A stretch of DNA of 64,000 nt from Opisthocomus hoazin. Its lineage: Eukaryota; Chordata; Aves; Opisthocomiformes; Opisthocomidae. Every line of letters begins with the position of its first letter. Positions within the stretch are counted from its first letter, which is position 1. Below the pieces are notes generated by a model, which was not told where the DNA came from, searched no databases, and worked only from the letters and a program-made list of their open reading frames with translations. This document shows positions 1 to 11,635 of this stretch, in pieces. The position numbers and the translations under genes were made by a program. The DNA lies in NCBI RefSeq assembly GCF_030867145.1, contig NC_134418.1, positions 7,250,802-7,314,801 of the forward strand, in the 5' to 3' direction.

Positions 1-1846
1 TCAGAATTCAGAAATAGCTTTCAGTGCTTACCTGAAAAATCTTAGAGAAAATTAAAACAATGAAATTAGTCTGACAACATTACCAAAAATCTAGATGAAC
101 TTTCCTATAGTGAGAAAATCTTTGTACCAGGATTCTAGAAAGTGTTAAGTAAAGAAGTCTTGTGCTGACTGAATCACCAGCCTTACAAATCTACAGTTCT
201 TTTAAGAATACAACAGGCCTACTAAATTAGCAAGTGTCTTTAAAAACAGTAATTTTCTGTGGGGCTCCTTCTTCAGCTCTGACATCCATATTCCACTCCC
301 ACATGCTCAATTTACTACTGGAAGTTACACTACGGACTCGTTATCATTATTTGTTACTCCAAAATATTTCCTTCCTGCTTTGATATAACACAGCTGTCAG
401 GCATCAAGACAAGCTCTCAAAAACACACTGGAATTAATTAACTCTATAGTATGTGATAGTACTCTGATTTCTAATGAGTAAAACAAAAAATCTGGCTTCA
501 GCTTATCACTCCCATATATTCACATTCACCAAAATCAGAGAAACAAACAGAACTTCCATTTTCCTTATGAGAAAGCACACTCACTTGTAACCATTTTGAG
601 AATACAGTTGCAAGACATTTCCCAAAGAGTACAAAAGTGATGAAGTCCTTCGAAGGAAGGCAGACTAGAAGAAGTAAGCAACTTCACTACTTTAATGAAA
701 AACTATGGTGAAACAAGCTATGAATTCAGATCATGATTACTCTTCTGCAGGACATTTGGAACATGAAATAAAGACCAACTTTGCTTGTATCAAGCAGGCT
801 GTGCAATGGCTGCATACGCAGAAAGCCAAGGACTGGCAAACTGAGCACCCGAAAGGTGCTAAATGTACTCAAGCACGAGCTATAGAAACAATGTAAGCAG
901 AGTGTGACTGCAATGCACTAGCTACTTCATGCTGATCTGCTGCACACTCTTCCTCAGCGGTAAATACAAGACAGATCACTCTTTTTATTCAGGAGTCTTA
1001 GTCTGTACTTGCTACCTCATGCTATATCTTTGTGAAGCCATTAAAGATTTCCAGTAACGACACCCAGTCATTAGGCAGACCTAAATAATTGACTCAGCAC
1101 AGGACTGACTGCACAGAAGCCAAGAACCAAGAGGCCAAAAACCAAAACCCAAGCCTCCCACCCCACCACCACCCTAGAGCTTTCAGAAGGCTACTGCTGC
1201 CTAAAACGCAATTTGTGGTCTGAAACACTGGGGCAGAATTACAGGGTAAGTACTGTTCTCTAGCCAAGCCATTATTTTCCATTTGCATTTCTATACTTCA
1301 GTTACCCAGATCACCTTCTGACCTTTGAGACAGTTTTCTTAGAACCCAGTGGTACTTGGCAGGTCACTCACAAGAAATAAACGTAGCCATAGAAGTACTA
1401 GAAAACTAGCCATACTCCCTTTTTGCACAGAAACAACATTCTTCCAGACCGCTGCTTGTGTTGTTTGAATCCTCAAAGTATGCAAGTGTAGCTGAAGGTT
1501 TTGGGTTTACATACAAAATAGTCAAAGAACGAATGTGAAAAGCAAGGGTTATAAATTTGAGAACTGCTTTGCGTTTTCTCCCACTACAGAATACATGACC
1601 AGGCAGGCTAACTCCTAAGTAGAAGGAGGGGGCAAAATGCAGTTTAAAAAAAAACAACCTTCAAGGCTCAGTAACTTCTTCCCCGATTATCACAAAGCAA
1701 GATGTTTTACCCATGCCTAGACAAGTTTCAAAGAACTCACACACCCTCCCAGGGATTATATTTATTATTCCACTTGTCTACCTAATACTTACTGAAGAAA
1801 TTACTTAACCATTATATAAGTCATACATAAGATAGTAAGACACTAC
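1..1846 (-). other. KDM3A: KDM3A intron, no exon found
   Basis: AT-rich sequence left of exon 7. I looked for the next KDM3A exon on the minus strand and found no stretch with recognisable similarity. A good donor-like CAG|gtaag at 34-27 has stops in all frames close upstream. Nothing else stands out. Confidence 0.6.
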
Positions 1847-1935
1847 CTCAGCAGAAGATTTTGCATGTTTAGCATCAACACTTCCAATAGTCTCAGATGA
1901 CTTCCTTTTCATGTCCCCATTTCTTTTAGATTTAT
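1847..1935 (-). CDS. KDM3A: KDM3A coding exon 7, last one in the window
   Basis: The acceptor is ctcttccag|ATAAAT and the donor GCTGAG|gtagtg. With the split Asp it adds 29 codons, lysine- and serine-rich, containing MKRKSSE and AKHAKSSAE. Human has VKRKSSE and SKQAKSCSE at the same place. The KRK cluster could be a nuclear-localisation motif (inference). Phase 0 exit. Confidence 0.9.
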
Positions 1936-4900
1936 CTGGAAGAGAAGGTGATCAAGATTAGCCTATTTATCACAAATATGCTACTTAGCATTTGAAGTAC
2001 AAATACAAATAGGTCTTACCGCATTTTCCACTGTTGTCATATATGATTTCAACGTGAATTAACTCAGGATCAAGAGTTTTTAAAGCTGGAATCTTGGAAA
2101 GGAATAAAAACACAGAATCAGCCATTTAAAGAGGTGAAAGTTACTGTTTGAATGCATTTATCTTAGATATTGTTGTACAGACTAAGCTTAGACATTTAAC
2201 TTCTAGGTTCGTTAAATACCAAGCTGAATTTAACAATACATTGTTATGACAGTGTCTCTGCATGAACACACACACACACATAGAACTGGTGTTTCAGAGC
2301 ACTGTCTTCATAGTGTAGAAAGCAAAGAAACCAGGATCGTACATCTGCCTCACTCTTCCAATAAAAATTCCAGGTCCCTCATTTTGCGTAGAAGCGTGTT
2401 TGTTATTTGATAATCCTACAGCAGCATAAAGAAGTAGAGAAACATTTGGGGGTAACAGGTTCTTCTGCACTACATCAATCCCCTTTTTTTAAGCTTCTTA
2501 CAGTAAGGACAGATTTTTAAATGGTGTTGGTGGGGATATAAACACAAGATCCCACCCACTCCCCATCTCTTAGTAAACCCACAGCAACTGGTTCTTACCT
2601 CCTGACAATTGACTTCTAGAGTTCTTGTAGCTGGATTACCATTGACAACAACTGCTGTGAACCACTGAGTAGATGGATCCAGGCTATAAATTCTGATTTT
2701 TGAACCAATTATATTTTTTCCACCTTAAAAAAATTAAAAAAAAAATACAAGAAAAGGGAGCTTAAGAAGAACGGAGCATGAAGATCATCACAGTTAACAA
2801 CAGGAAAGTGTCAACAATACTGCACACAAGGCGCAAGTAAGCAAAACAGAGAACCTTGAGACAACTTCCACATAGCTGAAGTGGGGACAAAAAAGCATGA
2901 CAAATCTACGTTCTAACTACCTCCTTCCCTGGAGCAGTTCAACAAAGTTTCCCAGAGGTTAAGACATGCAGCAGAGGCCAGACTGACCTCCAGATTTCAG
3001 ACGTGACAGATCAGTGGACATGGAAATGAAGATTCACCAATTAGATGTAAAATTTTTGTCTCTTTACAGTATTTAAGTGACAACTCTAAGTTACAATATT
3101 TTCCTTTCCATAAAAGCAAGCCATTTCCTGCATATGCAAGCATATGACTACAAATATGCTTGTATGAACCCTGTAATTAAGAATTTGAAGCTGGCAAAGG
3201 TAAAAATAACAATTTTAACTTGACTAGAAAAGTTTTCTCTATATAAAACTGGAAATTTTTATACACAAGCAGCAGACAAAAAAAAAATCAAGCTTCTTGA
3301 AACAATAAGCAACTCCCAATAATTTCAGTGAGAATTGCTACAAACTTGATCTCTCTTTCACAAGTGCCAGGCCATCTATATGTACCTAAAATACGTACTC
3401 ACTCTTACAAAGGAAATACTTGAAACTTAAATCTCTATAATCCTTCATATTTTGCATTCACTGCTGCGAAAGAAAGTGGAATCAGTATTTTAAAAAGAGC
3501 TTTCATCCCTAAAACACATTACTGCTATTTACAGTGTGAAGATTTCCCTGTTCGCTTGAGTATTCATTGCCAGAGTTTTGTGCTACAGAGCATGCTTGTA
3601 CCTTGTACTAAACGTGTTTCGTCTAGGTGTTTCTTAACCAAAGCCTGAATTTCTTCATTAACATTTTGATCATCTTTCAGAGGAAGCCTGGAACTCTCCA
3701 TATCCTATGTAGAGAATTAAAAAAAAAGAAGTTGGTATTAAGTATAAGGCTTTTGATTAACAAAAACATGTAATATTTAGAAACAAGATAGCAGCAATTC
3801 ATACAAGTTTCTCATTACTCTGCATTCCTTCAGCTCCTAGGATATTTTTACTGAGGCAGACATCATTTGCTTACCACTAATCTGGAACAATCATCAGCAA
3901 GCCAGACTGAAGTGAGCTCTCCAGGTTCACTATAATATTGTTCTGAAAACAATCTGGCTTTGTGCTACTACGTTACTAATAAGCACTAAGTTTAACTGAA
4001 CCATCTATTTTTTATTTTAGGGTTTTAAGTTCTCAGAAGCAGCAATTCTTAAGCAGCCCTGAGCAGATGTAAACACACTATTTTTTTCTATTTATAATAA
4101 TGCCAGAATCTAGTCCATCAAGACACCATTACAAAATGTTCACATGAATGAAAACAGTCACCTACATCTAAAAAATTCATAATGCTTCAGCATCATGAAT
4201 ATTTTCTTTTTTTCTCTCTCTACTGTTATCTAAACCAAGCTGCTTGACAACATTTAGAATTGACTCTGAAATGGAAAGTTTAGAGCACATTTTTAACAAT
4301 GGCTCAAAGCGCCATAAAAAAAGATTTTTTTTTTTTTTTTTGTCCCAAATACTGCTCTGCTATTTGTAAGAAGCAGAAGGCTCCAGAGCTGGTAGTCAAG
4401 AAACTGTTATTCAAGATGCCAGAAAAGTAATCTTCTCCATTGCAGTATCGAGGTAAGGCTTCTACACAAAGAAATCTTTACTCTGTTGTTGAGCCAACAT
4501 AGGCAAGACAACAATCTCCAACTCAAATTTAGCTTTATGTCATTTTGTTAGTTTCTCAAAATGAGTTGTCTGTTTGCTGGCTGTTAGCAAGTCAAAGTAG
4601 GAACTTAGGATGGCACTACTAGCAGTCTCAACATGGGACATCTATTACAAGTTTTATTTAGATTGTTTATAGGTCTTACAGAGTAGTTTTCTGAAAAGGT
4701 TAAATCCTTTATCAGTATCAGATACTTTTCTTCTAAATGCCTGACCACTCAGTCACACAGGGCAATTGTTTAAACCCATCTCTACGTAATTTTCACTATG
4801 AACTTTCCTCTGGGTGCTCAATAAAGCGACTGTAATTGAACCATCTCATTTACATCCCGCTCAGTTCTACATTTGTTTAGGATTAGAAGTGATGTGTTCC

Positions 4901-7900
4901 TATTAAATGGCAAGATTTATTCCAGCCATCCCTGCAACTCCTTTCATAGTAATGACAGTCACGTTCACAAGAACAAAGAGAAACTACTCCAGATGATCCC
5001 CACCATCAACATGATGCAATGCCTGTCACCTGAGCTGAGTAACTGTCCTAGCACACTCCCTCATCCAGCTCTCTTAAAGGACTATGTCCTGGATCAGCTT
5101 CAGCAGGTTTTTAATCAACAGACATTATATTCAGAACTGCTGTTTATGAGGTATGACAATAAACACCTACTCCAAGTTTTTAACCATCTAAAGTTTGCGT
5201 TTAGAATATATTAACTTGACATATCTTAAATACCAAGATAAAAGATTTATCTTCCATCTTTATAATGCCATACAAGGTTACCTGAATGGGTGTCAAAAGG
5301 TCTTCAGAAAGAAAAACACATCTCTCTTCACCAAGATAGCGTATGGAAACCATTGATCCCAAACCAGCTTTGTCCACTAAGGATTTGTAAGTCTAGAAAA
5401 GTGATAAACATTTTCTTAGAAACAGAGTAAGAAGATATCATCATTCCTCAATTGCATTTAAAAAATTATTTTAGTTTTGCATCTGTTTCTCTGTTAATAT
5501 ATCACATCTGCATACAACTCTTGAAACAAAGCAAGTTTCTAATAAACCTTCTAACACATGCCTAATAAAGTAGTTACTGGACTATACTTGAAATTAACTT
5601 CATTTATTACAAGTAAGGAATGCAGTTTAGGTGGCTTTCATTAACAATCATTAATCGTTCATCTCAGCATGAAGAATTTACTAATATTAAGAATTGTAAT
5701 TGTGGATAGGTTAACTAAAATCCCTCCCTATAGTAGATTGGAGGAATAATTACCAAATCAATAAGACCTGCTGCAGAACTTACACAAAGTTCTCAAAGCT
5801 CACGCAACATTGACAACATATTGAAGCCTTAGTTTAGGCACAAATGATGACTTGGGTAGCCTTATAGTTGCTATACCACTGTAGTACAATGATGAAGTTG
5901 TGTTCAGGTATACCAAAGGCATTAAGGACAAGAAACAAATATTTCCTCTAAAAGCTTCTGAACTCTTCCTAGTATGTTCAAGGTTAAATTTTGTCCAGTC
6001 CTGTAGTAACAGTTCTCAAGGGGTAGGCATCAGAAGCCTGGAACATCAGACATGGCAAGAAAAACTCCTCCCTACACGAAAGGTACATCTGTACCCCACT
6101 GTGGCGGGCTGACCCTGGCTGGAGGCCAGGTGCCCACCAAAGCTGCTCTATCACTCCCCTCCTCAGCTGGACAGGGGAGAGGAAATATGATGAAAGGCTC
6201 GAGGGTTGAGACAAGGACAGGGAGAGATCTCTCACCAACTGCTTTCATGGGCAAAACACACTAAACTTGGGGAAAAAATGAATTTAACTTATTACCAGTC
6301 AAATCAGAGTAGGATAACGAGAAACAAAACCGAATCTTAAAACACCTTCCCCCCCACCCCTTCCTTCTTCCTGGGCTCAGTTTGACTCCTGATTTCTCTA
6401 CCTCCTTCCCCCTGAGCAGTGCAGAGGGATGGTGAATGGAGGCTGGGTCAGCTCATCACATGTTGTCTCTGCCATTCCTCCTCATGGGGAGGACTCCTCA
6501 CTCTTCCCCTGCTCCAGCGTGGGGTCCCTCCCACAGGAGACAGTCCTCCACGAACTTGTCCAACATGAGTCCTTCCTACAGGCTGCAGTTCTTCATGAAC
6601 TGCCCCAGCGTGGGTCCCTTCCACAGGGTGCAGTCCTTCAGGAACAGACTGCTCCAGCGTGGGTCCCCCACGAGGTCACAAGTCCTGCCAGCAAACCTGC
6701 TACAGCGTGGACTCGTCTTTCTATGGGGCCACAGGTCCTGCCAGGACCCTACTCCAGCATGCTCTGCCCACGGGGTCACAGCCTCCTCTGGGCATCCCCC
6801 TGTTCTGACATGGGGTCCTCCTCGGGCTACAGGTGGAAATCTGCTACACTGTGGACCTCCATGTGCTGCAGAGGGACAGCCTGCCTCACCATGGTCTGCT
6901 CCACAGGCTGCAGGGGAATCTGCTCTGGTGCCTTAAGCATCTCCTACCCCCTCCACCTTCTCCAACCTTGGTGTCCACAGGCTTGTTTTTCCCACGTATT
7001 CTCACTCCTCTCTCCAGCTGCAGTTGCTGTGTTGAACCACTACTTTTCCCCTTCTTAAATATGTTATCCCAGAGGCGCTACCACCATCACTGATGGGCTT
7101 GGCCTTGGCCAGCAGCGGGTCTGTCCTGGAGCCGGCTGGCATTGGCTTCACCAGACATGGGGTAAGCTTCTGGCAGCTTCTCACAGAAGCCACCCCTGTA
7201 GCCGCCCTGCTACCAAAACCTTGCCACCCAAACTGAATACAAAAAGAAAAAAAGAAAATAATTCTTATAGAGTATGTGTTTGGGTTTCTGAAGGACTGAT
7301 CGAGCAAACAAAGACTTTCTTCCCCTTTGTTGTTTTCCCTTCGGTTATGACAGCATTGGCAAACGCGCAATATCACCGTAAGAGAAACACTCTCCTGTAT
7401 ACTTCAATCAGTAAGTTGCGATCCAGACTTAAAATAAAATAATCCACGACCCTTCTGTGATCCTTTCTTTCCTGCCCTGTGTGGTGGGAAAGGGAGAAAG
7501 TCTTTGCCAAGGCAAGCTCCAGTACTGTGTTTTACTTTATCCTACATCGTTCCTCTGCTAAAGGAGGTTTGGGACACGTACACTGCATGAACTGACATGT
7601 CAAACACATCATGAAGAAAACCTCATGCATAAACTGAGAACAAATATCCAGTAAGAACTGTTCAGATACTTGGAACGGGACAACAGATAATTTCAAATAA
7701 GCAGGTTTTCAGAACATTGTATCAGCAAGATTACTGGTAGAACTGCTGATATTAACGCACAGGTCAGGAAATAAAATTAAGGATTCATCTTCCCACTTCC
7801 TCTCCCACCCTATTTGGCCCTGCTTCCAATAAATATCTGCTTACATTAGCTTTGCTTAAGAAAAAAGCTCAGCTAAAATGCGGCAATATGTATTATGCTG

Positions 7901-10900
7901 CATACTTCATACCTAGCAAAGTTAAGACTATTAAACATGGACTACACCTTCAGCATAATTAATGTTCAGCAAGTTTACAACTTCATTTATTTCACAACTA
8001 CTTTTATGAGTAGCAATATCCAAAGTAGTTAAGTAAAACAATACTGGCTGAACAGATTAACAAAGAAATGTCCCCTGTTCACCTCCACTGGCTGATTTGC
8101 CCACCCAGCCATGCACGGCAGTTAGAGAAAGCTTAGTTCCCTGGCTCGTACACTGTAGCTCAGGCTTTCACCTGCACAAAATCCAAATCTCACAAATCAT
8201 CTGTGCCAGGCAACAATCACATAAGTCATTCACATTATTTTTGTCTTGGATCAAGAATCACTGAAGAATTAACAGTACCTGAAGTAGAGTAATGCAAGAA
8301 TTTAAGATAAAAATACAGGCTAACCTTAGAAACCTATTTACCTTTTTTCTCTCTATTCTTAACTGTAATTGTGTAAATGAAGGAAGACGAACAGGAGTTT
8401 TGGAGGGAAGCAGGCACAACATACCAGCTTCCAATGCTTATAAACTCTGCCTAGCTCTAGCTGTAGAAAGAGATTTAGTTTCCCTTCACATTACACATAA
8501 GAGTAACACGAGTGAAGCTGTACTTGAGAAATTCACACTTGGAACACCACTGTCCTTAGAAGAAGGAACTGCAGAACCAAAGTGAGTTAGGCCAAGCGTA
8601 TACTTGCCATTGCAGGCCACTGGACAGGAGACATAGAATTGGGTTGAGATTGTCTTTCAGCCAGTACCAGCTTTTGCTCCACCAGGAATACTTTCATTTT
8701 ATGGCTGTAGATTTTTATCCATCTTCTCTTTTCCCATGACTCATCATCAAATTCTACACAAATCTACAGAAAGGAAACAAAGTGAAGGAGTGATGACCAT
8801 AAGATTCAGACACATAAAACATGGAAAAGGATAAACAAAAACACCAATTTCCCCCTCCCCAAATCATTAAAAGTACTTGTAACGCAAACATGATTATTGC
8901 TTTTCTGTCGTACAATCAAGCAATCACTAAAGTGTCCCAGGCTGACCTAGTATTTTGTAAGCGATGGTCAATGTCAACTGGTTTGTCATCATTACTCTCG
9001 CATAAAACACTACTATTCCTATTCAATTCTACAACCTTCCCATCTCAAAATATCCTCTGCTGCTCAAGGACACTTAAATGTTTGAACTCCACTACTAGTT
9101 TTTATAATCAAGGAAAAAACACACACACAAACACCCCTAAAACTCTAAAGGACTGTATACAGTAGTGGCACATGGATTTTGCACAAACTCTAAACTAAAG
9201 TCCTTGAATAAGCACACTGTTTTCCCAGAAATATTTTAGGAATAAGAGTCTCCAATAATAACTTTAGTTAACTTGTTGAAAGCACAAATGACAGTAAGTC
9301 AGTAAAGGTGATCAAATTATGCAATGTGAAGAAGTTAATTCGCTGCCTGCTTTTAACTGGTATTTATCTTCACGAATCTCTAAAGGATCTATACAAACTT
9401 TTCAAGAGAAAAGGAGCTGTCATTTCATGGCAAAAACACAGTGGCTTGGCCAATTTCTTTGGGATAGCATTACCCTTCCTTCATAGGCAGCATGGGGGTA
9501 TCAGCAAAGGACTGGGAAAGACAACAAATACAACTTCACCTCAATACAGGAATTGAAACATCTTGGTAGAGAACACTACTCTCAGAAAAATCACTCCCTC
9601 TTCCCATAAAAATATAACGATCTAGTCTAAATACATTTAACTAATTTACCCTAACAGCAGAGAAGCCTCAGTTGAGTGAATCTTAGAGACATTCCCTTGT
9701 ATTTATCTTCCCTCTAAGGGAAATGGCAAGTAAAAGCATGCACATAGAACAGCATTACCACAGAGAAGAGTCGTAAAACTAATGGATGCAGAAACAAATT
9801 TAGTCATTTTAAAGTTCACAGAAACAATGAAAGAGATAAGCAAATAACACAAGTACCAGAACCAGAATGGCTTGTTTTGTCTATAGTGACAACACTGCAC
9901 AAACAGGAAAATACAGTTGAGAAAATATTTTCAGAAGTAGTTGACAGTCCTCCTATTCTGTAGCTTGTTCCTGACACTACACAAAAAGCAAAATTTGAAA
10001 GATTAAATATTTCTGCTCCTTTGTAGGCTTCTCCCCACCCGATCCTTTGCTATTTTGGGTTTAAATATACATTACTTTTCCACAGAACTAAAAGAGAGGA
10101 AAGAAGAGAGCATGTGTTTTGACACAAAAGCTCTCTATGCCTCGATTATTTACTTCGCAAATTCTTTAAAACTTTCACTGGACATTGCATGAAGTCATTC
10201 GCTTCTGGCAGAACCATAACCAGTTACAAGGTTCACAGTAAAGTCCCCAACAGCACCTGCTCCTTCTCCTCTTAAGTCCCAGAGGAGGTCCTTAATAACA
10301 GGTTTCTGCAGCGGCAACATCCTCCTCCTCACTCCAAGTACGGCACGGGCACAGCCCCGCTGGCCAAAGATGGAGAAAGCTCCACCCCTGCCCAGATCCA
10401 CAACCAGAAGCTTGGCCTCTAACAACTCGGGACTCTCCGTAACAAAGTTTACAATTTCAAGAAAGACGTAGAAACACCTACGATTTCTTCTTATTTGACA
10501 AGTAGCATGACCTTCAGTTAATCAGAGGTCACAAAGTTCTTGCCATTAAAAAAAAAAGTCAAGGAAACAGTTTTAATTGAAAGATGGTACTGTTCTTGCT
10601 GTCACAGAACAGCCTGCCACCAAAGTCCCTTGCAGAAACAAATAACAGGACCATGTAACACAATGTTGTTACTATAATGGAGTTTTGCCCTTCGCGAGTA
10701 CTTTGCATACTATAGTAACTGTCTAGACATGGTTCAATAGTTTTACTGGCTACAGTTGCCAAACAGCCCCTTAACAGCTTCACAGTCAAACTGTGAAAGT
10801 CGCGTGACTTCCACCCAAAATATATAGTTAACAAATTACTCTAAGCTTGCAATAATTGATTGCGCATTTAAAAGTCACGTTGGTAATCATTACTCAGACG

Positions 10901-11617
10901 CGGCCACCATGCAAGAAGAGTCCAGGAAACCTCCAACACCATAGATGAACTCAGTACGTCTTTCAAGACATTAGACGTACTTGTTCATTACCAGCTACTT
11001 CAAAGAGCAAGAAAGAAAAGTCACCAATCCCATCAACATGGGAGTGTTTCGGTTTCATAAGCAATCGCAATCTCTGGGGAAAAGGTTTTCAACTGACAAG
11101 GTCTTCAATCACATTTACGAAATATGCAGAAATAAAACCTAGGCACAGCGAGTGCAATGAAAACCTCAAGTTTTGATAATGCTGCCATTGGAAGAAAGCA
11201 CGTTTATAATTAGTTTGAGGTGATTTCCAGCCTTAGTAGAAGCACACTGGGGGCTCCACGCAGAGGTGCACGTTTCCAACCACGTTAACTGGGCAAGCTG
11301 ACCAAGAAGACCTCTCTCCCCCCAGAGCAGCGTGCGTGTATAGATGTGTGTGCGCGTGTACACACACCCCTACAGGCACGCAAAGTTTCCAGGTCCCAGG
11401 GTAAGCACTCTCATTTCAGAGGGTCTCTTTACAAGTTCCCGGTTACCTTCAGGTCTTGTTTGGATATGTCCGTGTGGGAAACCGCTCGGATCCTGCCTGA
11501 CTTCCAGGGCCATTCCGAGATGCGACCGGTGTCCCACGACCTGTCCTCTTCGTCCGACAGGCTGAGGAACCTCTTCCCCACCAGCAGAGACCAGCTCCCC
11601 TCGAGCCTCAGCACCAT
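1847..11617 (-). CDS. KDM3A: KDM3A (JMJD1A) lysine demethylase 3A, N-terminal part, seven coding exons
   Basis: Seven exons on the minus strand (11447-11617, 8608-8763, 5282-5392, 3602-3704, 2599-2723, 2020-2092, 1847-1935) join in one frame to 828 nt, or 276 residues. The protein tracks remembered human KDM3A from the first Met: LVGKRFLSLS, SEWPW, IRAVSHTD, KRRWIKIYS, DKAGLGS, IYSLDPSTQWF, NGNPA, KRKSSE. KDM3A is a nuclear Fe(II)/2-oxoglutarate JmjC demethylase of H3K9me1/me2, acting in hypoxia response, spermatogenesis and metabolic gene control. The catalytic JmjC domain and zinc finger are C-terminal and outside the window; this part is the N-terminal Tudor-like region and the start of the low-complexity linker. 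The last exon ends at phase 0, so the gene continues left of position 1. KDM3B is a paralogue, but the start and the neighbouring REEP1 favour KDM3A. Five of the six introns are GT-AG and one is GC-AG. Confidence 0.95.
2020..2092 (-). CDS. KDM3A: KDM3A coding exon 6
   Basis: The acceptor is ctttccaag|ATTCCA and the donor AATGCG|gtaaga. The 24 codons run IPALKTLDPELIHVE... to ...SGKC, matching human IPALKIVDPSLIHVE. It exits at phase 1. The following intron (2019-1936) is only 84 bp. Confidence 0.92.
2599..2723 (-). CDS. KDM3A: KDM3A coding exon 5
   Basis: The acceptor is a T-rich tract ending ttaag|GTGG; the donor is CAGGAG|gtaaga. After the split Gly it encodes 41 residues containing IYSLDPSTQWF and VVNGNPA, nearly identical to human KDM3A, and it ends NCQE. 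It leaves at phase 0. Confidence 0.94.
2724..5281 (-). other. KDM3A: KDM3A introns flanking exon 4
   Basis: Intronic sequence on both sides of exon 4 (introns 2724-3601 and 3705-5281). It holds a T17 run at 4325-4341 and no recognisable repeat or RNA gene. A (CA)n run of about 15 bp lies in the neighbouring intron near 2266-2280. Confidence 0.6.
3602..3704 (-). CDS. KDM3A: KDM3A coding exon 4
   Basis: The acceptor is tctacatag|GATATG and the donor GTACAAG|gtacaa. It gives 34 codons plus one base, from DMESSRLPL through EEIQALVKKHLDE to TRLVQ. Human has DVNSLRLSL...QALIVKHLDES. The phase-1 exit pairs with the two-base start of the next exon to make Gly. Confidence 0.92.
5282..5392 (-). CDS. 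KDM3A: KDM3A coding exon 3
   Basis: The acceptor is ttttctag|ACTTAC and the donor CATTCAG|gtaacc. The exon has 37 codons, phase 0 at both ends, running TYKSLVDKAGLGS... to ...FLSEDLLTPIQ. It matches human TYKPLLDKAGLGS and SKDLLKPIQ. Part of the N-terminal Tudor-like region. Confidence 0.93.
6100..7241 (-). mobile_element. Solo LTR of an avian endogenous retrovirus
   Basis: The element runs from TG (6100) to CA (7241). I recognise it from memory as a widespread bird LTR of about 1.1 kb. Transcriptional orientation is minus: a TATA-like TATTTAAG lies at 7061-7054 and a degenerate poly(A) signal AATAAG at 6293-6288. No gag, pol or env sequence flanks it, so it is a solo LTR. No clean target-site duplication is visible (CCCCAC on the left, AAAAG on the right), so the ends may be off by a few bases or the element is old. 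The middle holds a minisatellite-like array. Long open frames across it (e.g. 209 codons at 6429-7058) come from GC-rich repeat units, not a gene. It lies in the same orientation as KDM3A. Confidence 0.75.
6505..6880. repeat. Tandem ~42-51 bp minisatellite array inside the LTR
   Basis: Variants of GCTCCAGCGTGGGTC recur near 6511, 6560, 6602, 6651, 6700, 6751, 6801 and 6843, each followed by a CCCAC(A/G)GG-like segment. That is about eight diverged units of 42-51 bp. Confidence 0.75.
8608..8763 (-). CDS. KDM3A: KDM3A coding exon 2 (GC splice donor)
   Basis: The acceptor is ctgtag|ATTTGTGTAG, after position 8764 on the minus strand. The exon gives 52 codons from ICVEFDDESW through KRRWIKIYS and VLAERQSQ to VQWPAM. 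The human homologue reads CVEF(D)GESW...KRRWIEVYS...VLAER...VQWPAI. The phase-0 join to the next exon requires the donor to be ATG|gcaagt (8607-8602), a GC rather than a GT donor. The nearest GT lies 4 nt further in and would shift the frame. Confidence 0.93.
8764..11446 (-). other. KDM3A: KDM3A intron after first coding exon
   Basis: A 2.7 kb GT-AG intron (donor gtaacc at 11446, acceptor ctgtag at 8764). Apart from a short ACACAC stretch near 9120-9135 and a G/T-rich stretch at 11335-11365, nothing recognisable is seen. Confidence 0.7.
11447..11617 (-). CDS. KDM3A: KDM3A first coding exon with start codon
   Basis: The ATG is at 11617-11615 in a strong context (A at -3, G at +4). The exon gives 57 codons, opening MVLRLEGSWSLLVG and ending ISKQDLK, then the donor AAG|gtaacc at 11446. 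This matches the human N-terminus position by position around FLSLS, EWPW and RAVSHTD. The intron interrupts at phase 0. The acidic insert after FLSLS (SDEEDRSWDT) is shorter than the human segment I remember. A two-codon uORF ends 1 nt before the ATG. Confidence 0.95.
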
Positions 11618-11618
11618 T

Positions 11619-11627
11619 TTAACTCAT
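11619..11627 (-). promoter_or_regulatory. KDM3A: Two-codon uORF in the KDM3A leader
   Basis: Reading the minus strand, ATG-AGT-TAA ends one base before the KDM3A start codon (…TAA-A-ATG). If the leader is transcribed here, ribosomes would meet this minimal uORF just before the main ATG. The layout is visible in the sequence; the effect on translation is inference. Confidence 0.6.
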
Positions 11628-11635
11628 CGGGAGGC

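Larger units (their letters stand above)
5393..8607 (-). other. KDM3A: KDM3A GC-AG intron carrying an LTR
   Basis: A 3,215 bp intron between coding exons 2 and 3. Its minus-strand 5' end is gcaagt and its 3' end ttttctag. A solo LTR occupies 6100-7241. The parts at 5393-6099 and 7242-8607 show nothing recognisable. Confidence 0.75.

Noticed and set aside
27..40. Donor-like CAG|gtaag on the minus strand as the end of the next KDM3A exon
   Set aside because: All frames close upstream have stops, a 9-nt microexon would be needed, and no KDM3A similarity is seen.
6429..7058. 209-codon open frame
   Set aside because: Lies within the solo LTR minisatellite, antisense to the LTR. The frame follows the tandem units and is not a known retroviral protein.
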